Positions 27,577-37,194 of a DNA stretch of 64,000 bases are shown here, piece after piece; the stretch's first letter is position 1; each line of letters opens with the position of its first letter. Location of the stretch: the NCBI RefSeq assembly GCF_002307355.1, contig NZ_CP017481.1, positions 930,001-994,000 on the forward strand, given 5' to 3'. The stretch is from Pectobacterium polaris. Its GTDB lineage: Bacteria > Pseudomonadota > Gammaproteobacteria > Enterobacterales > Enterobacteriaceae. Made by a program: the position numbers and the translations under genes. Below the pieces are notes generated by a model. The model was not told the DNA's origin and did no database searches. It saw nothing but the letters and a program-made list of their open reading frames with translations.

Positions 27577-27939
27577 ATGGACGACAACGACATTTACGAT
27601 GCTGTTGCGACTAGCGCATACGGGCTGTCGATGGGTGCGATATGGCAACATATTGCGGTGGAGTGTCGGGGCAATCCCAGAACCTACGCCCAGCGTCAGG
27701 TGCTGTTTTTTACGCTGCTGGAACGGCTCATCGAGGAAGGCAGAATCAGGCTTGCCAGTCAGGGAGACTATTTGCAAGGCGACCCGAAACATCAGGTCGA
27801 TCGGCTCCGCCATGCCTTTCCACCTGAAATATCCGATGATGAATTTGATGATGTCGACGAATATGGCCTGTGGTTCTTAGCCAAAGCCCCCGCTGGCGTC
27901 GTGTGGATCACGCCCGAAGGGCAAGAGAGTTGGACGTAA
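27577..27939 (+). CDS. DUF596-like protein
   Basis: The 120-residue acidic protein fits my recollection of the DUF596 family: an early YDAVATSAYGLSMGAIW, a middle FFTLLERLIEEGRIRLA (17 residues), and a terminal LWFLAKAPAGVVWITPEG. Function is unknown; relatives are small cytoplasmic proteins, some near toxin or immunity genes. Starts at 27556 and 27577 are possible; 27577 has GAGAAG upstream. It follows the hypothetical gene at 27159. Confidence 0.6.
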   Translation: MDDNDIYDAVATSAYGLSMGAIWQHIAVECRGNPRTYAQRQVLFFTLLERLIEEGRIRLASQGDYLQGDPKHQVDRLRHAFPPEISDDEFDDVDEYGLWFLAKAPAGVVWITPEGQESWT

Positions 27940-28008
27940 GAGGAATCAGCCAAACCAGAGCCAATTCCTCTTACTCACGACCAAATATCACTAACACGAG
28001 CAGCGAAC

Positions 28009-29193
28009 TTACTCCGTGGTCTTACGTTCAACCTCCTGACCTTCCGCTGCCTGATTTTCTAGCATCTCATTCTGTTCCGGCTTCGCCATACTCGGATGCT
28101 GCCGACCTTCCTCGATAAAATCTTCGTCGATACCTTCAATATTTTCCTGATTATCGCGACCAGAGAGGATGTTCCAACAGGCGATGAACAGCGCAGCAAT
28201 CAGCGGGCCAATCACAAAACCGTTGATGCCGTAGATTTCCATGCCGCCCAGCGTGGCGATCAGAATCAGGTAATCCGGCATTTTGGTGTCTTTCCCCACC
28301 AACAGCGGGCGCAAAATGTTGTCCACCAGCCCAATCACCAGCACGAAGAACGCGACAATGAAGATGGCTTGCCAGAGCATATCCGTCGCGAACAGGAAGA
28401 TAGCGGCAGGCACCCAGATAATCGCCGACCCCACTGCGGGAATAAGCGACAGGAACGCCATCAGCGAGCCCCACAGCAGGCTGCCTTCTATTCCTGCGAT
28501 GGAGAACGCAATCCCGCCTAGAGTCCCCTGCACAATCGCCACAACCACGGTGCCTTTCACTGTCGCCCGAGATACGGCGGCAAACTTCACCAGCAGGTGA
28601 TGCTTAACATGGGTGGAAAGCGGTAGCGATTCCAGAATCAGGTTAACCAGATAGGCTCCGTCTTTCAGGAGGAAGAAAAGCAGGTAGAGCATCACCCCGA
28701 AACCAATGAAGAAGGTGAATGTGCCTTTGCCAATCAGCAGCACGCTTCCCGCCAGATATTGCCCACCTTTCAGCACAACCTGAGAAAGCTCTTGCTGTAT
28801 TTTGGCGGCGTTATCCAGATTGTGTTCCGCGAGGAAATGTCGTGCCCACTTCGGCAGATGCTGAATCAGCTCCGCCAGCACCACCGGAAATTGCGTATTA
28901 CTGTCCTGCAATCGGGTGTAAACCCCGTTAATTTCAACCACCAGCGAGGAAACAATGATCCCCAACGGAATGAAGACGAGCAGGAAGATGATCAGGACGG
29001 TCAGCAACGAGGCAATGCCGTTGCGATCGTTCAATTTTTGCCGAATTTTGCTTTTCAGCGGATGGAAGATAATGGCCAGCACCGCCGCCCACAAGATGGC
29101 GGAATAATACGGTGCCAGGATGTCAAAAAACGCCAACGTGACGATAAATAAGATAAGGATGAAGAATCCCTTCGTAAGCCCTTTAATATTCAC
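28009..29193 (-). CDS. AI-2E family (UPF0118) transporter
   Basis: The 394-residue inner-membrane protein has about eight transmembrane helices with the family pattern: an N-terminal helix pair, a large extracytoplasmic segment around residues 115-170, and a C-terminal block with NILRPLLVG and GINGFVIGPL. Members export autoinducer-2 or act as cation/proton antiporters, so the substrate is open. I chose GTG 29193 with AAGGGGA upstream; the longer frame adds 28 residues that do not fit. A charged tail of about 50 residues follows the last helix. Confidence 0.82.
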   Translation of the reverse strand: MNIKGLTKGFFILILFIVTLAFFDILAPYYSAILWAAVLAIIFHPLKSKIRQKLNDRNGIASLLTVLIIFLLVFIPLGIIVSSLVVEINGVYTRLQDSNTQFPVVLAELIQHLPKWARHFLAEHNLDNAAKIQQELSQVVLKGGQYLAGSVLLIGKGTFTFFIGFGVMLYLLFFLLKDGAYLVNLILESLPLSTHVKHHLLVKFAAVSRATVKGTVVVAIVQGTLGGIAFSIAGIEGSLLWGSLMAFLSLIPAVGSAIIWVPAAIFLFATDMLWQAIFIVAFFVLVIGLVDNILRPLLVGKDTKMPDYLILIATLGGMEIYGINGFVIGPLIAALFIACWNILSGRDNQENIEGIDEDFIEEGRQHPSMAKPEQNEMLENQAAEGQEVERKTTE

Positions 29194-29286
29194 AACGATT
29201 TCCCCTTCGTTCAATCTGCTCTCGAAATATAGAACGAAGTGGGGCGTTTGCAATATAGGAAAAAGCACATGACGCAAAGGAAATGG

Positions 29287-29787
29287 CTAGGCGCGCATCT
29301 CATGTGTGGCAATAAAGTCATTTTTTAGCTGACTGTATACCGCAGCATTGTTGTCACATGCCAGCGCGGCAGCGCGTTTTATTGCCGCGTATTCCGCACA
29401 CACGGCAGGATTTGCCCGCAGATAATCACGGAAAGCCAAGTGCCGCTGAATATGCTCATCACCCACCACGAAGGCGTGCAGGTGATGCGTACGATCATCG
29501 CCGCCCTTAGTATAGTAACGACGCCCCGCGATCCCATTTTCTCCACGGGGACGATAGCCCAAATCGACCATGACATGATCCAATCGGTCCAAATCGGACA
29601 GCGAAATCACTTCCAGCAGCATATCAATCACTGGTTTGGCGGGTAATCCCGGCACGGCCGTGCTACCGATATGATGAAGCCTCACCGCAACCTCACCAAG
29701 CGCCTGTGCTATCGCACACGCCGCCGTTTCATACTTCGTTGCCCACTGTGGATCGTAATCCACCACAGTAATTGTTCGCCCACCCAT
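29287..29787 (-). CDS. GrpB family protein (UPF0157)
   Basis: The 166-residue cytoplasmic protein belongs to the GrpB family, related to nucleotidyltransferases: VDYDPQWATKYE at the start, LHHIGSTAVPGLPAKPVIDML (about 37-57, quoted HIGSTAVPG and KPVIDM), then RTHHLHAF. Some relatives are fused to dephospho-CoA kinase, but the function here is unknown. AGG precedes ATG 29787. Confidence 0.85.
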   Translation of the reverse strand: MGGRTITVVDYDPQWATKYETAACAIAQALGEVAVRLHHIGSTAVPGLPAKPVIDMLLEVISLSDLDRLDHVMVDLGYRPRGENGIAGRRYYTKGGDDRTHHLHAFVVGDEHIQRHLAFRDYLRANPAVCAEYAAIKRAAALACDNNAAVYSQLKNDFIATHEMRA

Positions 29788-29853
29788 TCACCTATCCCCC
29801 AACGCAGCTTTATCGTGCAAAGGCTACCAACGTTCAGGGGAAGGTTCAAAGCC

Positions 29854-29884
29854 ATCACGCGGTAAATGCCTCTCACCGCGTGAT
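29854..29884 (-). terminator. Hairpin downstream of lldD
   Basis: ATCACGCGGT and ACCGCGTGAT pair perfectly around 11 nt just past the lldD stop codon. No long U-tract is seen, so terminator function is probable rather than certain. Confidence 0.55.
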
Positions 29885-29890
29885 TCGTGC

Positions 29891-31051
29891 TTACAGGCCA
29901 TCCAACCGCCGCTGGGTCGCGTGTACCAGTGAGTCCGTGGTGATGTCGGCAATGGATTTGGCACCGGTGAGCGTCATCGCTACACGCATCTCTTTTTCGA
30001 TCAGGTTCAGCAGGTTAACCACGCCAGCCTCGCCCGCTGCCGCTAACGCGTAGACAAACGCGCGCCCGAGCATCACGCCGTCCGCACCCAGTGCGATCAT
30101 ACGCACCACGTCCAGCCCGGTACGAATACCAGAATCTGCCAGAATGGTGATATCACCTTTCACCGCATCGGCGATGGCTGGCAACGCATGTGCCGTCGAT
30201 AGCACGCCGTCCAGTTGTCGACCACCGTGGTTGGAGACCACGATGCCATCCGCGCCGAATTTCACCGCCTCTTTGGCATCCTCTGGGTCGAGGATGCCTT
30301 TGATGATCATCGGCCCTTTCCACATCTCGCGGATCCACGCCAAATCCTGCCACGAAATAGAGGAATCGAAATTCTCCGCCAGCCAGCCGATATAGTTTTC
30401 CAGCGTCGTCGGCGTGCCGCGGTAGGCGGAAACATTCCCCAGGTCGTGCGGTTTACCGTTCAGGCCAACGTCCCATGCCCACTGTGGATGCACCATCGCC
30501 TGCAACACACGGCGTATCGCCGCATTCGGGCCGCTCATGCCGGAATGGGCATCGCGATAGCGCGCGCCCGGCGTCGGCATATCCACGGTAAACACCAGCG
30601 TCTTGATCCCTGCCGCCTGCGCGCGTTCCAGCACATTGCGCATAAAGCCGCGGTCTTTTAACACGTAGAGCTGGAACCACAGCGGCCGATCGATAGTGGG
30701 TGCGACCTCCTCAATCGGGCAGACGGAGACAGTAGACAGCGTGAAGGGAATGCCCTTCTGCGCTGCCGCACGGGCAGCCTGTACCTCGCCGCGTCGGGCG
30801 TACATACCGGTCAGGCCAACGGGTGCCAGCACCACCGGCATCGCCAGTTTTTCGCCAAACAGCTGCGTTTCCAGGCTCAGGTCGGAGACATTTTTCAGGA
30901 TGCGCTGGCGCAGCGCGATATCCGCCAAATCGGCAGTATTACGCCTGAGCGTGTGCTCGCCATACGCACCGCCATCGGCGTAGTGGAAAAGAAACGGCGG
31001 CAGCTTACGCTGCGCCGCCGCTCGGTAGTCCGTTGAAGCAGAGATGATCAT
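29891..31051 (-). CDS. lldD: L-lactate dehydrogenase (quinone-linked, FMN)
   Basis: LldD oxidises L-lactate to pyruvate at the inner membrane and passes electrons to quinone. The 386-residue protein has the FMN alpha-hydroxyacid oxidase pattern: [14 protein letters not shown] near the N-terminus, a catalytic histidine in [10 protein letters not shown], and FMN-binding [13 protein letters not shown]. It lies 72 bp downstream of aldA on the same strand rather than with lldP and lldR as in E. coli. The pairing suggests sequential oxidation of L-lactaldehyde to lactate and pyruvate. Confidence 0.94.
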   Translation of the reverse strand: MIISASTDYRAAAQRKLPPFLFHYADGGAYGEHTLRRNTADLADIALRQRILKNVSDLSLETQLFGEKLAMPVVLAPVGLTGMYARRGEVQAARAAAQKGIPFTLSTVSVCPIEEVAPTIDRPLWFQLYVLKDRGFMRNVLERAQAAGIKTLVFTVDMPTPGARYRDAHSGMSGPNAAIRRVLQAMVHPQWAWDVGLNGKPHDLGNVSAYRGTPTTLENYIGWLAENFDSSISWQDLAWIREMWKGPMIIKGILDPEDAKEAVKFGADGIVVSNHGGRQLDGVLSTAHALPAIADAVKGDITILADSGIRTGLDVVRMIALGADGVMLGRAFVYALAAAGEAGVVNLLNLIEKEMRVAMTLTGAKSIADITTDSLVHATQRRLDGL

Positions 31052-31123
31052 CGTCCTTTCCCATCCTTCTTCTTGTTTGTGCCACTGTTACGGTAAGTGG
31101 AATGACCGCGAGTGAAGCTGCTT

Positions 31124-32563
31124 TTAGTGAAATTGAAGGTACGCGACATGCGTTTGCAGATATTCCTGCAAGCCGTGCTTGCCGTCCGCCCCACCCACAC
31201 CGGATTTACGCCAGCCCGCATGGAAGCCCTGCATTGCCTCAAAGTTCTCACGGTTGATGTAGGTTTCGCCGAATTTCAGCCCTTTCAGCGCCTTCATCGC
31301 GGTGTTGATGTTTTGAGTATAGATCGACGACGTCAGGCCATATTCGCTGTCGTTCGCCATCGCAATCGCCTCTTCCAGCGTGTCGAAGGTCGCGACCGGC
31401 AGCACCGGACCAAACACCTCTTCGTGCATGATCGGCATGTCCTGTTTGACGTCCACCAGCAGCGTAGGCGGATAGAAATAGCCCGTACCGCTTGCACTCT
31501 GGCCGCCGAGCAACACTTTCGCACCCTGCGATACCGCTTTCGCCACTTTGTCTTCTACGCGCTGTCGCGCCGCCGCACTGATCAGCGGCCCCATATCCAG
31601 CGCCTTTTTCTCCGCCGTATTGCCGAAAGTCACCTGCTCCATCGCGGCTTTAATACGGGAAATAAACTCGTCGTAAATGCCTTTCTGTACGTAAACGCGC
31701 TCGGCGCAGTTACACACCTGCCCGCTGTTGATGACACGGGAACTGACAATCGCTTTCACTGCCAGATCGAGATCGGCGTCGTCCATCACGATAGCGGGCG
31801 CTTTGCCGCCCAGTTCCAGCGACACCTTCGTCACGTTCTGCGCCGCCGCTGTCATGGTCGCAATGCCCGCGGCCACGCTGCCGGTCAGGCTGACCATGCC
31901 GACTTTCGGGTTCGCGGCCAGCTCTTGCCCGACCGTCGGGCCGTAGCCGGTAACGAAATTGATGACGCCTTTCGGCAGACCGATCTTGTGAATGATTTCG
32001 GCGAAAATCACCGCATTATTGGGCGTGATTTCGCTCGGTTTGATAACAATGGTGTTGCCCGTAATCAGTGCCGGTGCCGCTTTACGCGCAATCAGGAAGA
32101 AGGGGAAGTTCCACGGTAGAATACCCGTCGTCACGCCAATCGCTTTGCGGAAGACGAAGATGTTCTCATTCGGGCGGTCGCTCTGAATGATTTCGCCTTC
32201 GTAACGGCGCGCCCACTCCGCCATGTAGTCAAGATAGTCAGCGGTGAACAGCACTTCCGTCTGCGCCAGACCGTGCGTCTTGCCGCCTTCCGCGATGATC
32301 GTGTCGGTCAGTTCGGCTTCGCGTTCGCGGATACCGTCGGCAATCTTGTGCAGCCAGACGCCACGTTCAACCGCTGGCAGCGCTTCCCAGCCCGGCTGTG
32401 CGGCTTCTGCCGCTTCTATCGCTCTCTTCGCATCATCAGCGGAGCCTTCCGGGATCTGTGAAATAACCTGCTCTGTGGCCGGGTTCACCACATCAATCCA
32501 CTTCCCGCTTCTGTTTTCAACAAACTCACCGTTGATGTACATACGTTTCTGGGTGGTGCTCAT
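31124..32563 (-). CDS. aldA: Lactaldehyde/glycolaldehyde dehydrogenase
   Basis: AldA oxidises L-lactaldehyde and glycolaldehyde with NAD, a step in fucose, rhamnose and methylglyoxal breakdown. At 479 residues it matches E. coli AldA, with GVTTGILPWNFPFF, the LELGGKAP block, the catalytic cysteine in NSGQVCNCAERV and EEVFGPVLPV. I chose ATG 32563; the frame runs 47 codons further upstream without family similarity. The 284 bp between it and the LprI-domain gene hold no other gene. It is first in an aldA-lldD pair. Confidence 0.94.
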   Translation of the reverse strand: MSTTQKRMYINGEFVENRSGKWIDVVNPATEQVISQIPEGSADDAKRAIEAAEAAQPGWEALPAVERGVWLHKIADGIREREAELTDTIIAEGGKTHGLAQTEVLFTADYLDYMAEWARRYEGEIIQSDRPNENIFVFRKAIGVTTGILPWNFPFFLIARKAAPALITGNTIVIKPSEITPNNAVIFAEIIHKIGLPKGVINFVTGYGPTVGQELAANPKVGMVSLTGSVAAGIATMTAAAQNVTKVSLELGGKAPAIVMDDADLDLAVKAIVSSRVINSGQVCNCAERVYVQKGIYDEFISRIKAAMEQVTFGNTAEKKALDMGPLISAAARQRVEDKVAKAVSQGAKVLLGGQSASGTGYFYPPTLLVDVKQDMPIMHEEVFGPVLPVATFDTLEEAIAMANDSEYGLTSSIYTQNINTAMKALKGLKFGETYINRENFEAMQGFHAGWRKSGVGGADGKHGLQEYLQTHVAYLQFH

Positions 32564-32847
32564 GTCAGGCGTCTCCAAAGTAGGGTAAGGGAATACCACG
32601 CATAAACGAGTTGTTAACAAAACACGTTTTTTTTGTGAAGTTTTGCCATGCTGCGCGTTCTGCGCGGCATTTACCTTTTCATCGCTGCCATTTCGGTCTG
32701 GCAAGTGGCAAAAAAGTCATGCTGAGAACGTCTGACGTAACACTTTTGCAAAGTATCGGAAACTGGCGGGGAATAACGAGAGTGTGGCGAGAGCGAGGCG
32801 GTGACAGACGCCAGCCTACAGCGTCTGTCTGTGAATCAGGGGGAACC

Positions 32848-33777
32848 TTACGGTTCGTCGACTTTCACGATCTCTTCCTTCACCTTCCACTTGCCGCCCA
32901 CCAGTTCGCGGGTGGTAGCGACCATCGCCTGCTTCTCTTCGGAGTAGGCTTCCGTGCTTTCGACAATCAGGACAGGGTTATTATTCGCTATCTGATAGGT
33001 AGACCATTGGTGCCAGCAGCAGCCGCTTTTGGTAAACGTCGTGATGGTCTTACTTTTCTCATCAATCTCGAACAGGCCGAGGTTGGAACTGGCTAACTCG
33101 GTCAGCGGCGCGTTCTGGGTAAACTGCTGCTTTTCCACATCAAACAGGTACACATCGTAAGACGGCCCGCCGTAAGCGCCGTTATTGCCATTACGCAGCA
33201 TGATATCCGCGTGGTGATCGAAGTTAGCGTCATCAATCACCAGTCCGCTGTTGTTCTCACCATAGACCTCGACCAGATTCGCTGTTACTTCACCCTTATT
33301 GTTCAGCTCGATGAACATATTTTCCATCGTGATACGCTGGAACAGATCACCGCGTCCTTTCTTAAAGATATCCAGCGTGCCGGGGCCTTCGCAGGTTGAG
33401 TAAGAAGGGTCGAGCGTGCACGTCGCCACACTGAGAACGAAGTCCCACTGGTCTGATGCCTGAGTAATCAGAGAGATATTTTCACTACCGGAAAGCGCCT
33501 GAATACGGGAAACCATCTCATTCCCCAGACAAACGTCATCCTTACAGCGGTCACGCTCGGCCAGCCACGCGCGCTGCGTCAGGAGCGCCTGCGCTTTGCC
33601 CTCTTTTTTCGCGTACCCCTGATAGGCCTTGTTTAATACCGTATCAAGCTGCTGTAAACGGCTGCTGGCACAAATCATTTTCTCAGTGTCTGTGCTGGCC
33701 TTGCTGCAATCTATTGCCCAGACGGACGAGGTGCAAAAGAACAGCAGGGATGAAGCGGCCAGAGATAAATAACGCAT
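32848..33777 (-). CDS. Secreted protein with LprI-type (DUF1311) N-terminal domain
   Basis: The 309-residue protein has a signal peptide (1-21, cleavage after VWA). A lysozyme-inhibitor LprI domain follows (about 22-90) with paired cysteines in IDCSKASTDTEKMIC and LAERDRCKDDVCLG. A C-terminal part (about 110-300) contains DDANFDHHADIMLRNG, an FG-GAP-like, calcium-binding-type loop, and GCCWHQWSTY. It is exported to the periplasm. Lysozyme inhibition is the role of some LprI proteins but is not shown here. AAGGAG precedes ATG 33777. Confidence 0.78.
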   Translation of the reverse strand: MRYLSLAASSLLFFCTSSVWAIDCSKASTDTEKMICASSRLQQLDTVLNKAYQGYAKKEGKAQALLTQRAWLAERDRCKDDVCLGNEMVSRIQALSGSENISLITQASDQWDFVLSVATCTLDPSYSTCEGPGTLDIFKKGRGDLFQRITMENMFIELNNKGEVTANLVEVYGENNSGLVIDDANFDHHADIMLRNGNNGAYGGPSYDVYLFDVEKQQFTQNAPLTELASSNLGLFEIDEKSKTITTFTKSGCCWHQWSTYQIANNNPVLIVESTEAYSEEKQAMVATTRELVGGKWKVKEEIVKVDEP

Positions 33778-33836
33778 GAAGTATCGCTCCTTGAAAAACA
33801 GATGAAACCTAACTGATTGATAAAATGGATAACGGG

Positions 33837-34937
33837 TTATTGCTTGCTGCCATTTCCCATCTTTTTAAGAAAACGCTGCTGCTCAACCAAAATCGCTTTC
33901 AACGTAATACATTGATAATCAATGCCATAACGTGGGGCGACGTCTGCAATAATTTTCGATAACGCAGGGTAGTGTCGATGATTCCAGTTGGGGAAAATAT
34001 GGTGAGTCAGGTGCATATTAAGCTGCCCCAGCCAGTAGCCAAGCCAGGCAGGACGAGTCGCCCAGTCCACCGTGGTGGAAAAGACGTGCTGATAGCGCCC
34101 ATGCCTGAATAGGCCATCGTCCGGTGCCTGATAGAACGTGCCTTTTGCCCAGTGCGACCCCAGAATCAGGACAACAAAAATCAGCGATGACAGCATTTGG
34201 CTCAGCAGATAAACCAGCAACAGCGCACCAGCACTGACGGGGGTCGGCGACAACAGCCAATAGGGGATCACCAGTGCCAGCAGGGCATGCAGCGCTTTTG
34301 ATAACAGAAAAATACCCCAGCCCTTAGCGCCCTGAAGCGTCATATTGCGCGTCACCTGCGTTTTCCCCGCACGATCCAGCCAGTCAAAGAACCAGATGAT
34401 GCTGGGGAATGTCAGCGACGCCACCATCGGCCAGTAGTAACGCTGGGCGCGCATAAAAAAGCGAAACCGATGATAGGGCGATTGCCGCAAAACGCCATTC
34501 TCTTCGATATCCAGATCGTAGTGCTGCACATTGACATGCGCATGATGAAAAATCACATGCCGCACTCGCCAGCAGTCGGAATCCATGCCGAGCGGAATAC
34601 TCACCACGATATTGAGCAGACGATTCGCCCACGGCCGCCGGAAAAAGACGTTATGCGAGGCGTCATGCACCACGTTCACCGCCAGAAACATGGCGGTAAA
34701 AATAAAGCCAAAATAGCAGCCAGCAAAACCCCATAGCGTCGTCTGCCGGAGGCTGAAACCATAAAACGTCAGACACAGCCCCACCAGAAACAGCATCTTG
34801 CCGATAAACCCGGCATTGGCAAAACGGTGGTCGCCCGTTTCCGCCAGATAGTCATTCGCAGCCTTCATCAACGCCCGATGCAACGCCAGATCGCGACCTT
34901 GTTCATAGCGGAGCGGCTTTAGCGGGGCGAGCGTCAT
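33837..34937 (-). CDS. Acyl-lipid fatty acid desaturase, copy 1 (last gene of lipid operon)
   Basis: This 366-residue integral membrane di-iron desaturase carries the three histidine boxes HDASH (91-95), HVIFHH (127-132) and HLTHH (309-313), separated by hydrophobic segments. Such enzymes insert double bonds into acyl chains of lipids or acyl carriers. I chose ATG 34937, which overlaps the stop codon of the preceding gene as ATGA, so translation is coupled. It is paralogous to the preceding desaturase. Substrate and position of desaturation are unknown. Confidence 0.88.
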   Translation of the reverse strand: MTLAPLKPLRYEQGRDLALHRALMKAANDYLAETGDHRFANAGFIGKMLFLVGLCLTFYGFSLRQTTLWGFAGCYFGFIFTAMFLAVNVVHDASHNVFFRRPWANRLLNIVVSIPLGMDSDCWRVRHVIFHHAHVNVQHYDLDIEENGVLRQSPYHRFRFFMRAQRYYWPMVASLTFPSIIWFFDWLDRAGKTQVTRNMTLQGAKGWGIFLLSKALHALLALVIPYWLLSPTPVSAGALLLVYLLSQMLSSLIFVVLILGSHWAKGTFYQAPDDGLFRHGRYQHVFSTTVDWATRPAWLGYWLGQLNMHLTHHIFPNWNHRHYPALSKIIADVAPRYGIDYQCITLKAILVEQQRFLKKMGNGSKQ

Positions 34938-36073
34938 TCTTCCTCTGCTCCCGCTTTGACGACACATTGCGCAGTCCGCTGATCGTTACCTTCGCCCATC
35001 AATTTTAAAAACCGGCGCTGGCTGGCCAGTAGCTCACGATAGGTAATACAGCGGTAGTTCATGCCATGCTCGGCGGCCACGCGCCGTAAGATATCGGCTA
35101 ACGCAGGATAATGGCGATGATGCCATCCCGGAAAAAGATGGTGCGTCAGATGTAAGTGTAGCCCTCCCGTCCAGCGCTCAAGCCAGCGCGGCGTCGGCAG
35201 CCAGTCACAGGCTGTCGCAAAGTTGTGCTGATACCAGCCCTGAGGCATCGTTTCCGTATCGGTAATGGTATAGAACTCAGCCTCAGCCCAGTGTGTGCCC
35301 AGCAGCAAAAATACCACCAGCAACGAGGCCAGCATCTGCCCCAACAAATAGCTCAATAGCACGATGCCTGGGCTAATGCCGTGTGCCGCCCCCACCATAA
35401 TGGGAATCACCAGTAACAGCAGGACATGACCGATTTTACTGCCGATAAAAATCATCCATCCGCGGTAGCCTAACTGTACTGAACGGGCATTGACGGGGGT
35501 TTTACCCAAGCGATCGGCCCAATCAAAAATCCAGGCGATATAAGGGAGCGAGAACGCGGCCACCAGCGGCCAGTAAAGATGCTGATAACGCATGTAGGAA
35601 CGGTGGCGCTGAAAAGGCGTTTGGCGAAAAACCCCATTCTCTTCTGTATCCAGATCGTAATGTTCCACATTCGGATAGATGTGGTGGAAGTCCACATGGC
35701 GCAAACGCCAGTAATCGGGATCGATGCCTAACGGTAACGTGACGATGCGCCCGACCACGCGATTCAGTGTTCGATTGCGGAAAAAGGTATTATGGGAGGC
35801 GTCATGATTAACGATGATATTCAATAACATCGACAGCATGATGAAAGCAAAATAGCTCAGGAAGAACGTCCACGCCGTCTGCTGCACTAAGCAAACGGCA
35901 TAACAGGCGATGCAGCATAAAAAGAGTAATCCGGCCTTAACAAACTGCCTGCTATCGGCAAAACGATGATCGTGATTCGCGCGGAGATAGGCCGACGTTT
36001 CCCGCTGTAATGCCCGATGAAAAGCCTGTTCGCCCTTGGCGGGATAGGGTTTGGTGGGAAGCACATTAGACAT
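34934..36073 (-). CDS. Acyl-lipid fatty acid desaturase, copy 2
   Basis: The 379-residue membrane desaturase has HDASH (90-94), HVDFHH (126-131) and a C-terminal HLTHHLFPGWHHRHYP. The shared architecture and motifs with the next gene (for example HYDLD-EENGV-RQ) show a duplication. Two desaturases in one operon suggest a di- or poly-unsaturated product. Its start overlaps the end of the sterol-desaturase family gene by 8 bp. Confidence 0.88.
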   Translation of the reverse strand: MSNVLPTKPYPAKGEQAFHRALQRETSAYLRANHDHRFADSRQFVKAGLLFLCCIACYAVCLVQQTAWTFFLSYFAFIMLSMLLNIIVNHDASHNTFFRNRTLNRVVGRIVTLPLGIDPDYWRLRHVDFHHIYPNVEHYDLDTEENGVFRQTPFQRHRSYMRYQHLYWPLVAAFSLPYIAWIFDWADRLGKTPVNARSVQLGYRGWMIFIGSKIGHVLLLLVIPIMVGAAHGISPGIVLLSYLLGQMLASLLVVFLLLGTHWAEAEFYTITDTETMPQGWYQHNFATACDWLPTPRWLERWTGGLHLHLTHHLFPGWHHRHYPALADILRRVAAEHGMNYRCITYRELLASQRRFLKLMGEGNDQRTAQCVVKAGAEEE

Positions 36074-37190
36074 TTTCAGGCTCCTCGGTCAGAGGACGTC
36101 GGCCCCAGCCGACCGCCATTGCCAGCCCGTGCAGCGCCAGCATCAGCATCGCGATCTTCCAGTAGAGCGCTTCCCAGCCCAGATAGACAAGAAACACGGC
36201 TGGGAATAGCAGCACCACCACGAGCCAAACGTAAATGGCCCAGCGTCGCCCTTCGGAAATCCCGCCCAGCGCGACCGCACCCGTCACCAGTAGCAGAAAG
36301 AGCGCCGCCTGCGACAGATCGGCGGAATCATAGCCGTAGCCATACAGATAAACGTAGCCCACCACCAGCGCAAACAGCAGCATCGCCCCAGCAATCAACG
36401 CCATCGGCGTACAGCGAAACGTCGCCTGACGCGTGCGGCGCACCGACAGTTTCAGGTACGACAGAAAAGGTAGGTTACTGGCCCAAAACGGATTGTTCGA
36501 TGGCGTTTCTTTGCCTGCGCCGTAGCGAAAAGGCGTGTCAGGCAGCTGCGGACAAAAGCTGCCAAACAGCTTGTCCCAAAAAATGAAGGTGCCGCCAAAG
36601 TTCTTATCGGCGTACGCACGGTCGTTCACGTGGTGCACGCGATGATGTGCGGGCGTCACCAACACCTTTTCCAGCCAGCCCAGTTTGGGCGTCATCGCAT
36701 TATGGTTAAAGAGCTGAACGCTGTAATGCAGGATGGAAACGGTAACGAACACGTACAGTGGAACGCCGAGCAGCGCCAAAATCAGGAAGAACGGAATCGA
36801 GGTCAGCGAGGAATACCAGGAGTTACGCACGCCCAGCGACAGATTAAAATGTTCACCCTGATGGTGAACCACATGCACCGCCCACAGCACGCCGAAGGTA
36901 TGGTGCAGGCGATGTAGCCAATAGAAGCCGAAATCCCAGGCGAGCAGCGCGAACAGCCACATCAGCACCGGCGGCCAGGTTTCTACCCAGCCAAAACTGA
37001 AATGCGCCGCGACATAGCCATAGCAAAAAATTTCCACGCTGCGAAAAAGCCACAGCATGATATGCCCTGAATTCAGGTTAAAAACCACGTCATGCCAGTT
37101 CACCGTCTCACGCTGCATCCACTGTAGAACCAGCGCTTCGCCAATTACCACAACCAGCATGAAGACAATGGGTAATGCCAAATCGATCAT
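36066..37190 (-). CDS. Fatty acid hydroxylase / sterol desaturase superfamily protein
   Basis: The 374-residue membrane protein has histidine clusters HRLHH (93-97), HVVHH (106-110) and HHRVHH (182-187), the di-iron set of this superfamily, plus about four extra C-terminal helices (about 260-365). Relatives hydroxylate acyl chains, desaturate sterols or cleave alkylglycerol ethers; bacterial sterols are not expected here, so an acyl or ether lipid is likely. It begins 4 bp after the PAP2 gene. Confidence 0.86.
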   Translation of the reverse strand: MIDLALPIVFMLVVVIGEALVLQWMQRETVNWHDVVFNLNSGHIMLWLFRSVEIFCYGYVAAHFSFGWVETWPPVLMWLFALLAWDFGFYWLHRLHHTFGVLWAVHVVHHQGEHFNLSLGVRNSWYSSLTSIPFFLILALLGVPLYVFVTVSILHYSVQLFNHNAMTPKLGWLEKVLVTPAHHRVHHVNDRAYADKNFGGTFIFWDKLFGSFCPQLPDTPFRYGAGKETPSNNPFWASNLPFLSYLKLSVRRTRQATFRCTPMALIAGAMLLFALVVGYVYLYGYGYDSADLSQAALFLLLVTGAVALGGISEGRRWAIYVWLVVVLLFPAVFLVYLGWEALYWKIAMLMLALHGLAMAVGWGRRPLTEEPENV

Positions 37191-37194
37191 GATG

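Noticed and set aside
22101-28000. Prophage or integrative element
   Set aside because: Ner-like and XRE genes suggest phage ancestry, but there is no integrase, structural gene, tRNA or direct-repeat attachment site, so a prophage is not supported.
31112-32119. 335-residue open frame antisense to aldA
   Set aside because: It mirrors the strong codon pattern of aldA; no start signal or recognisable domain.
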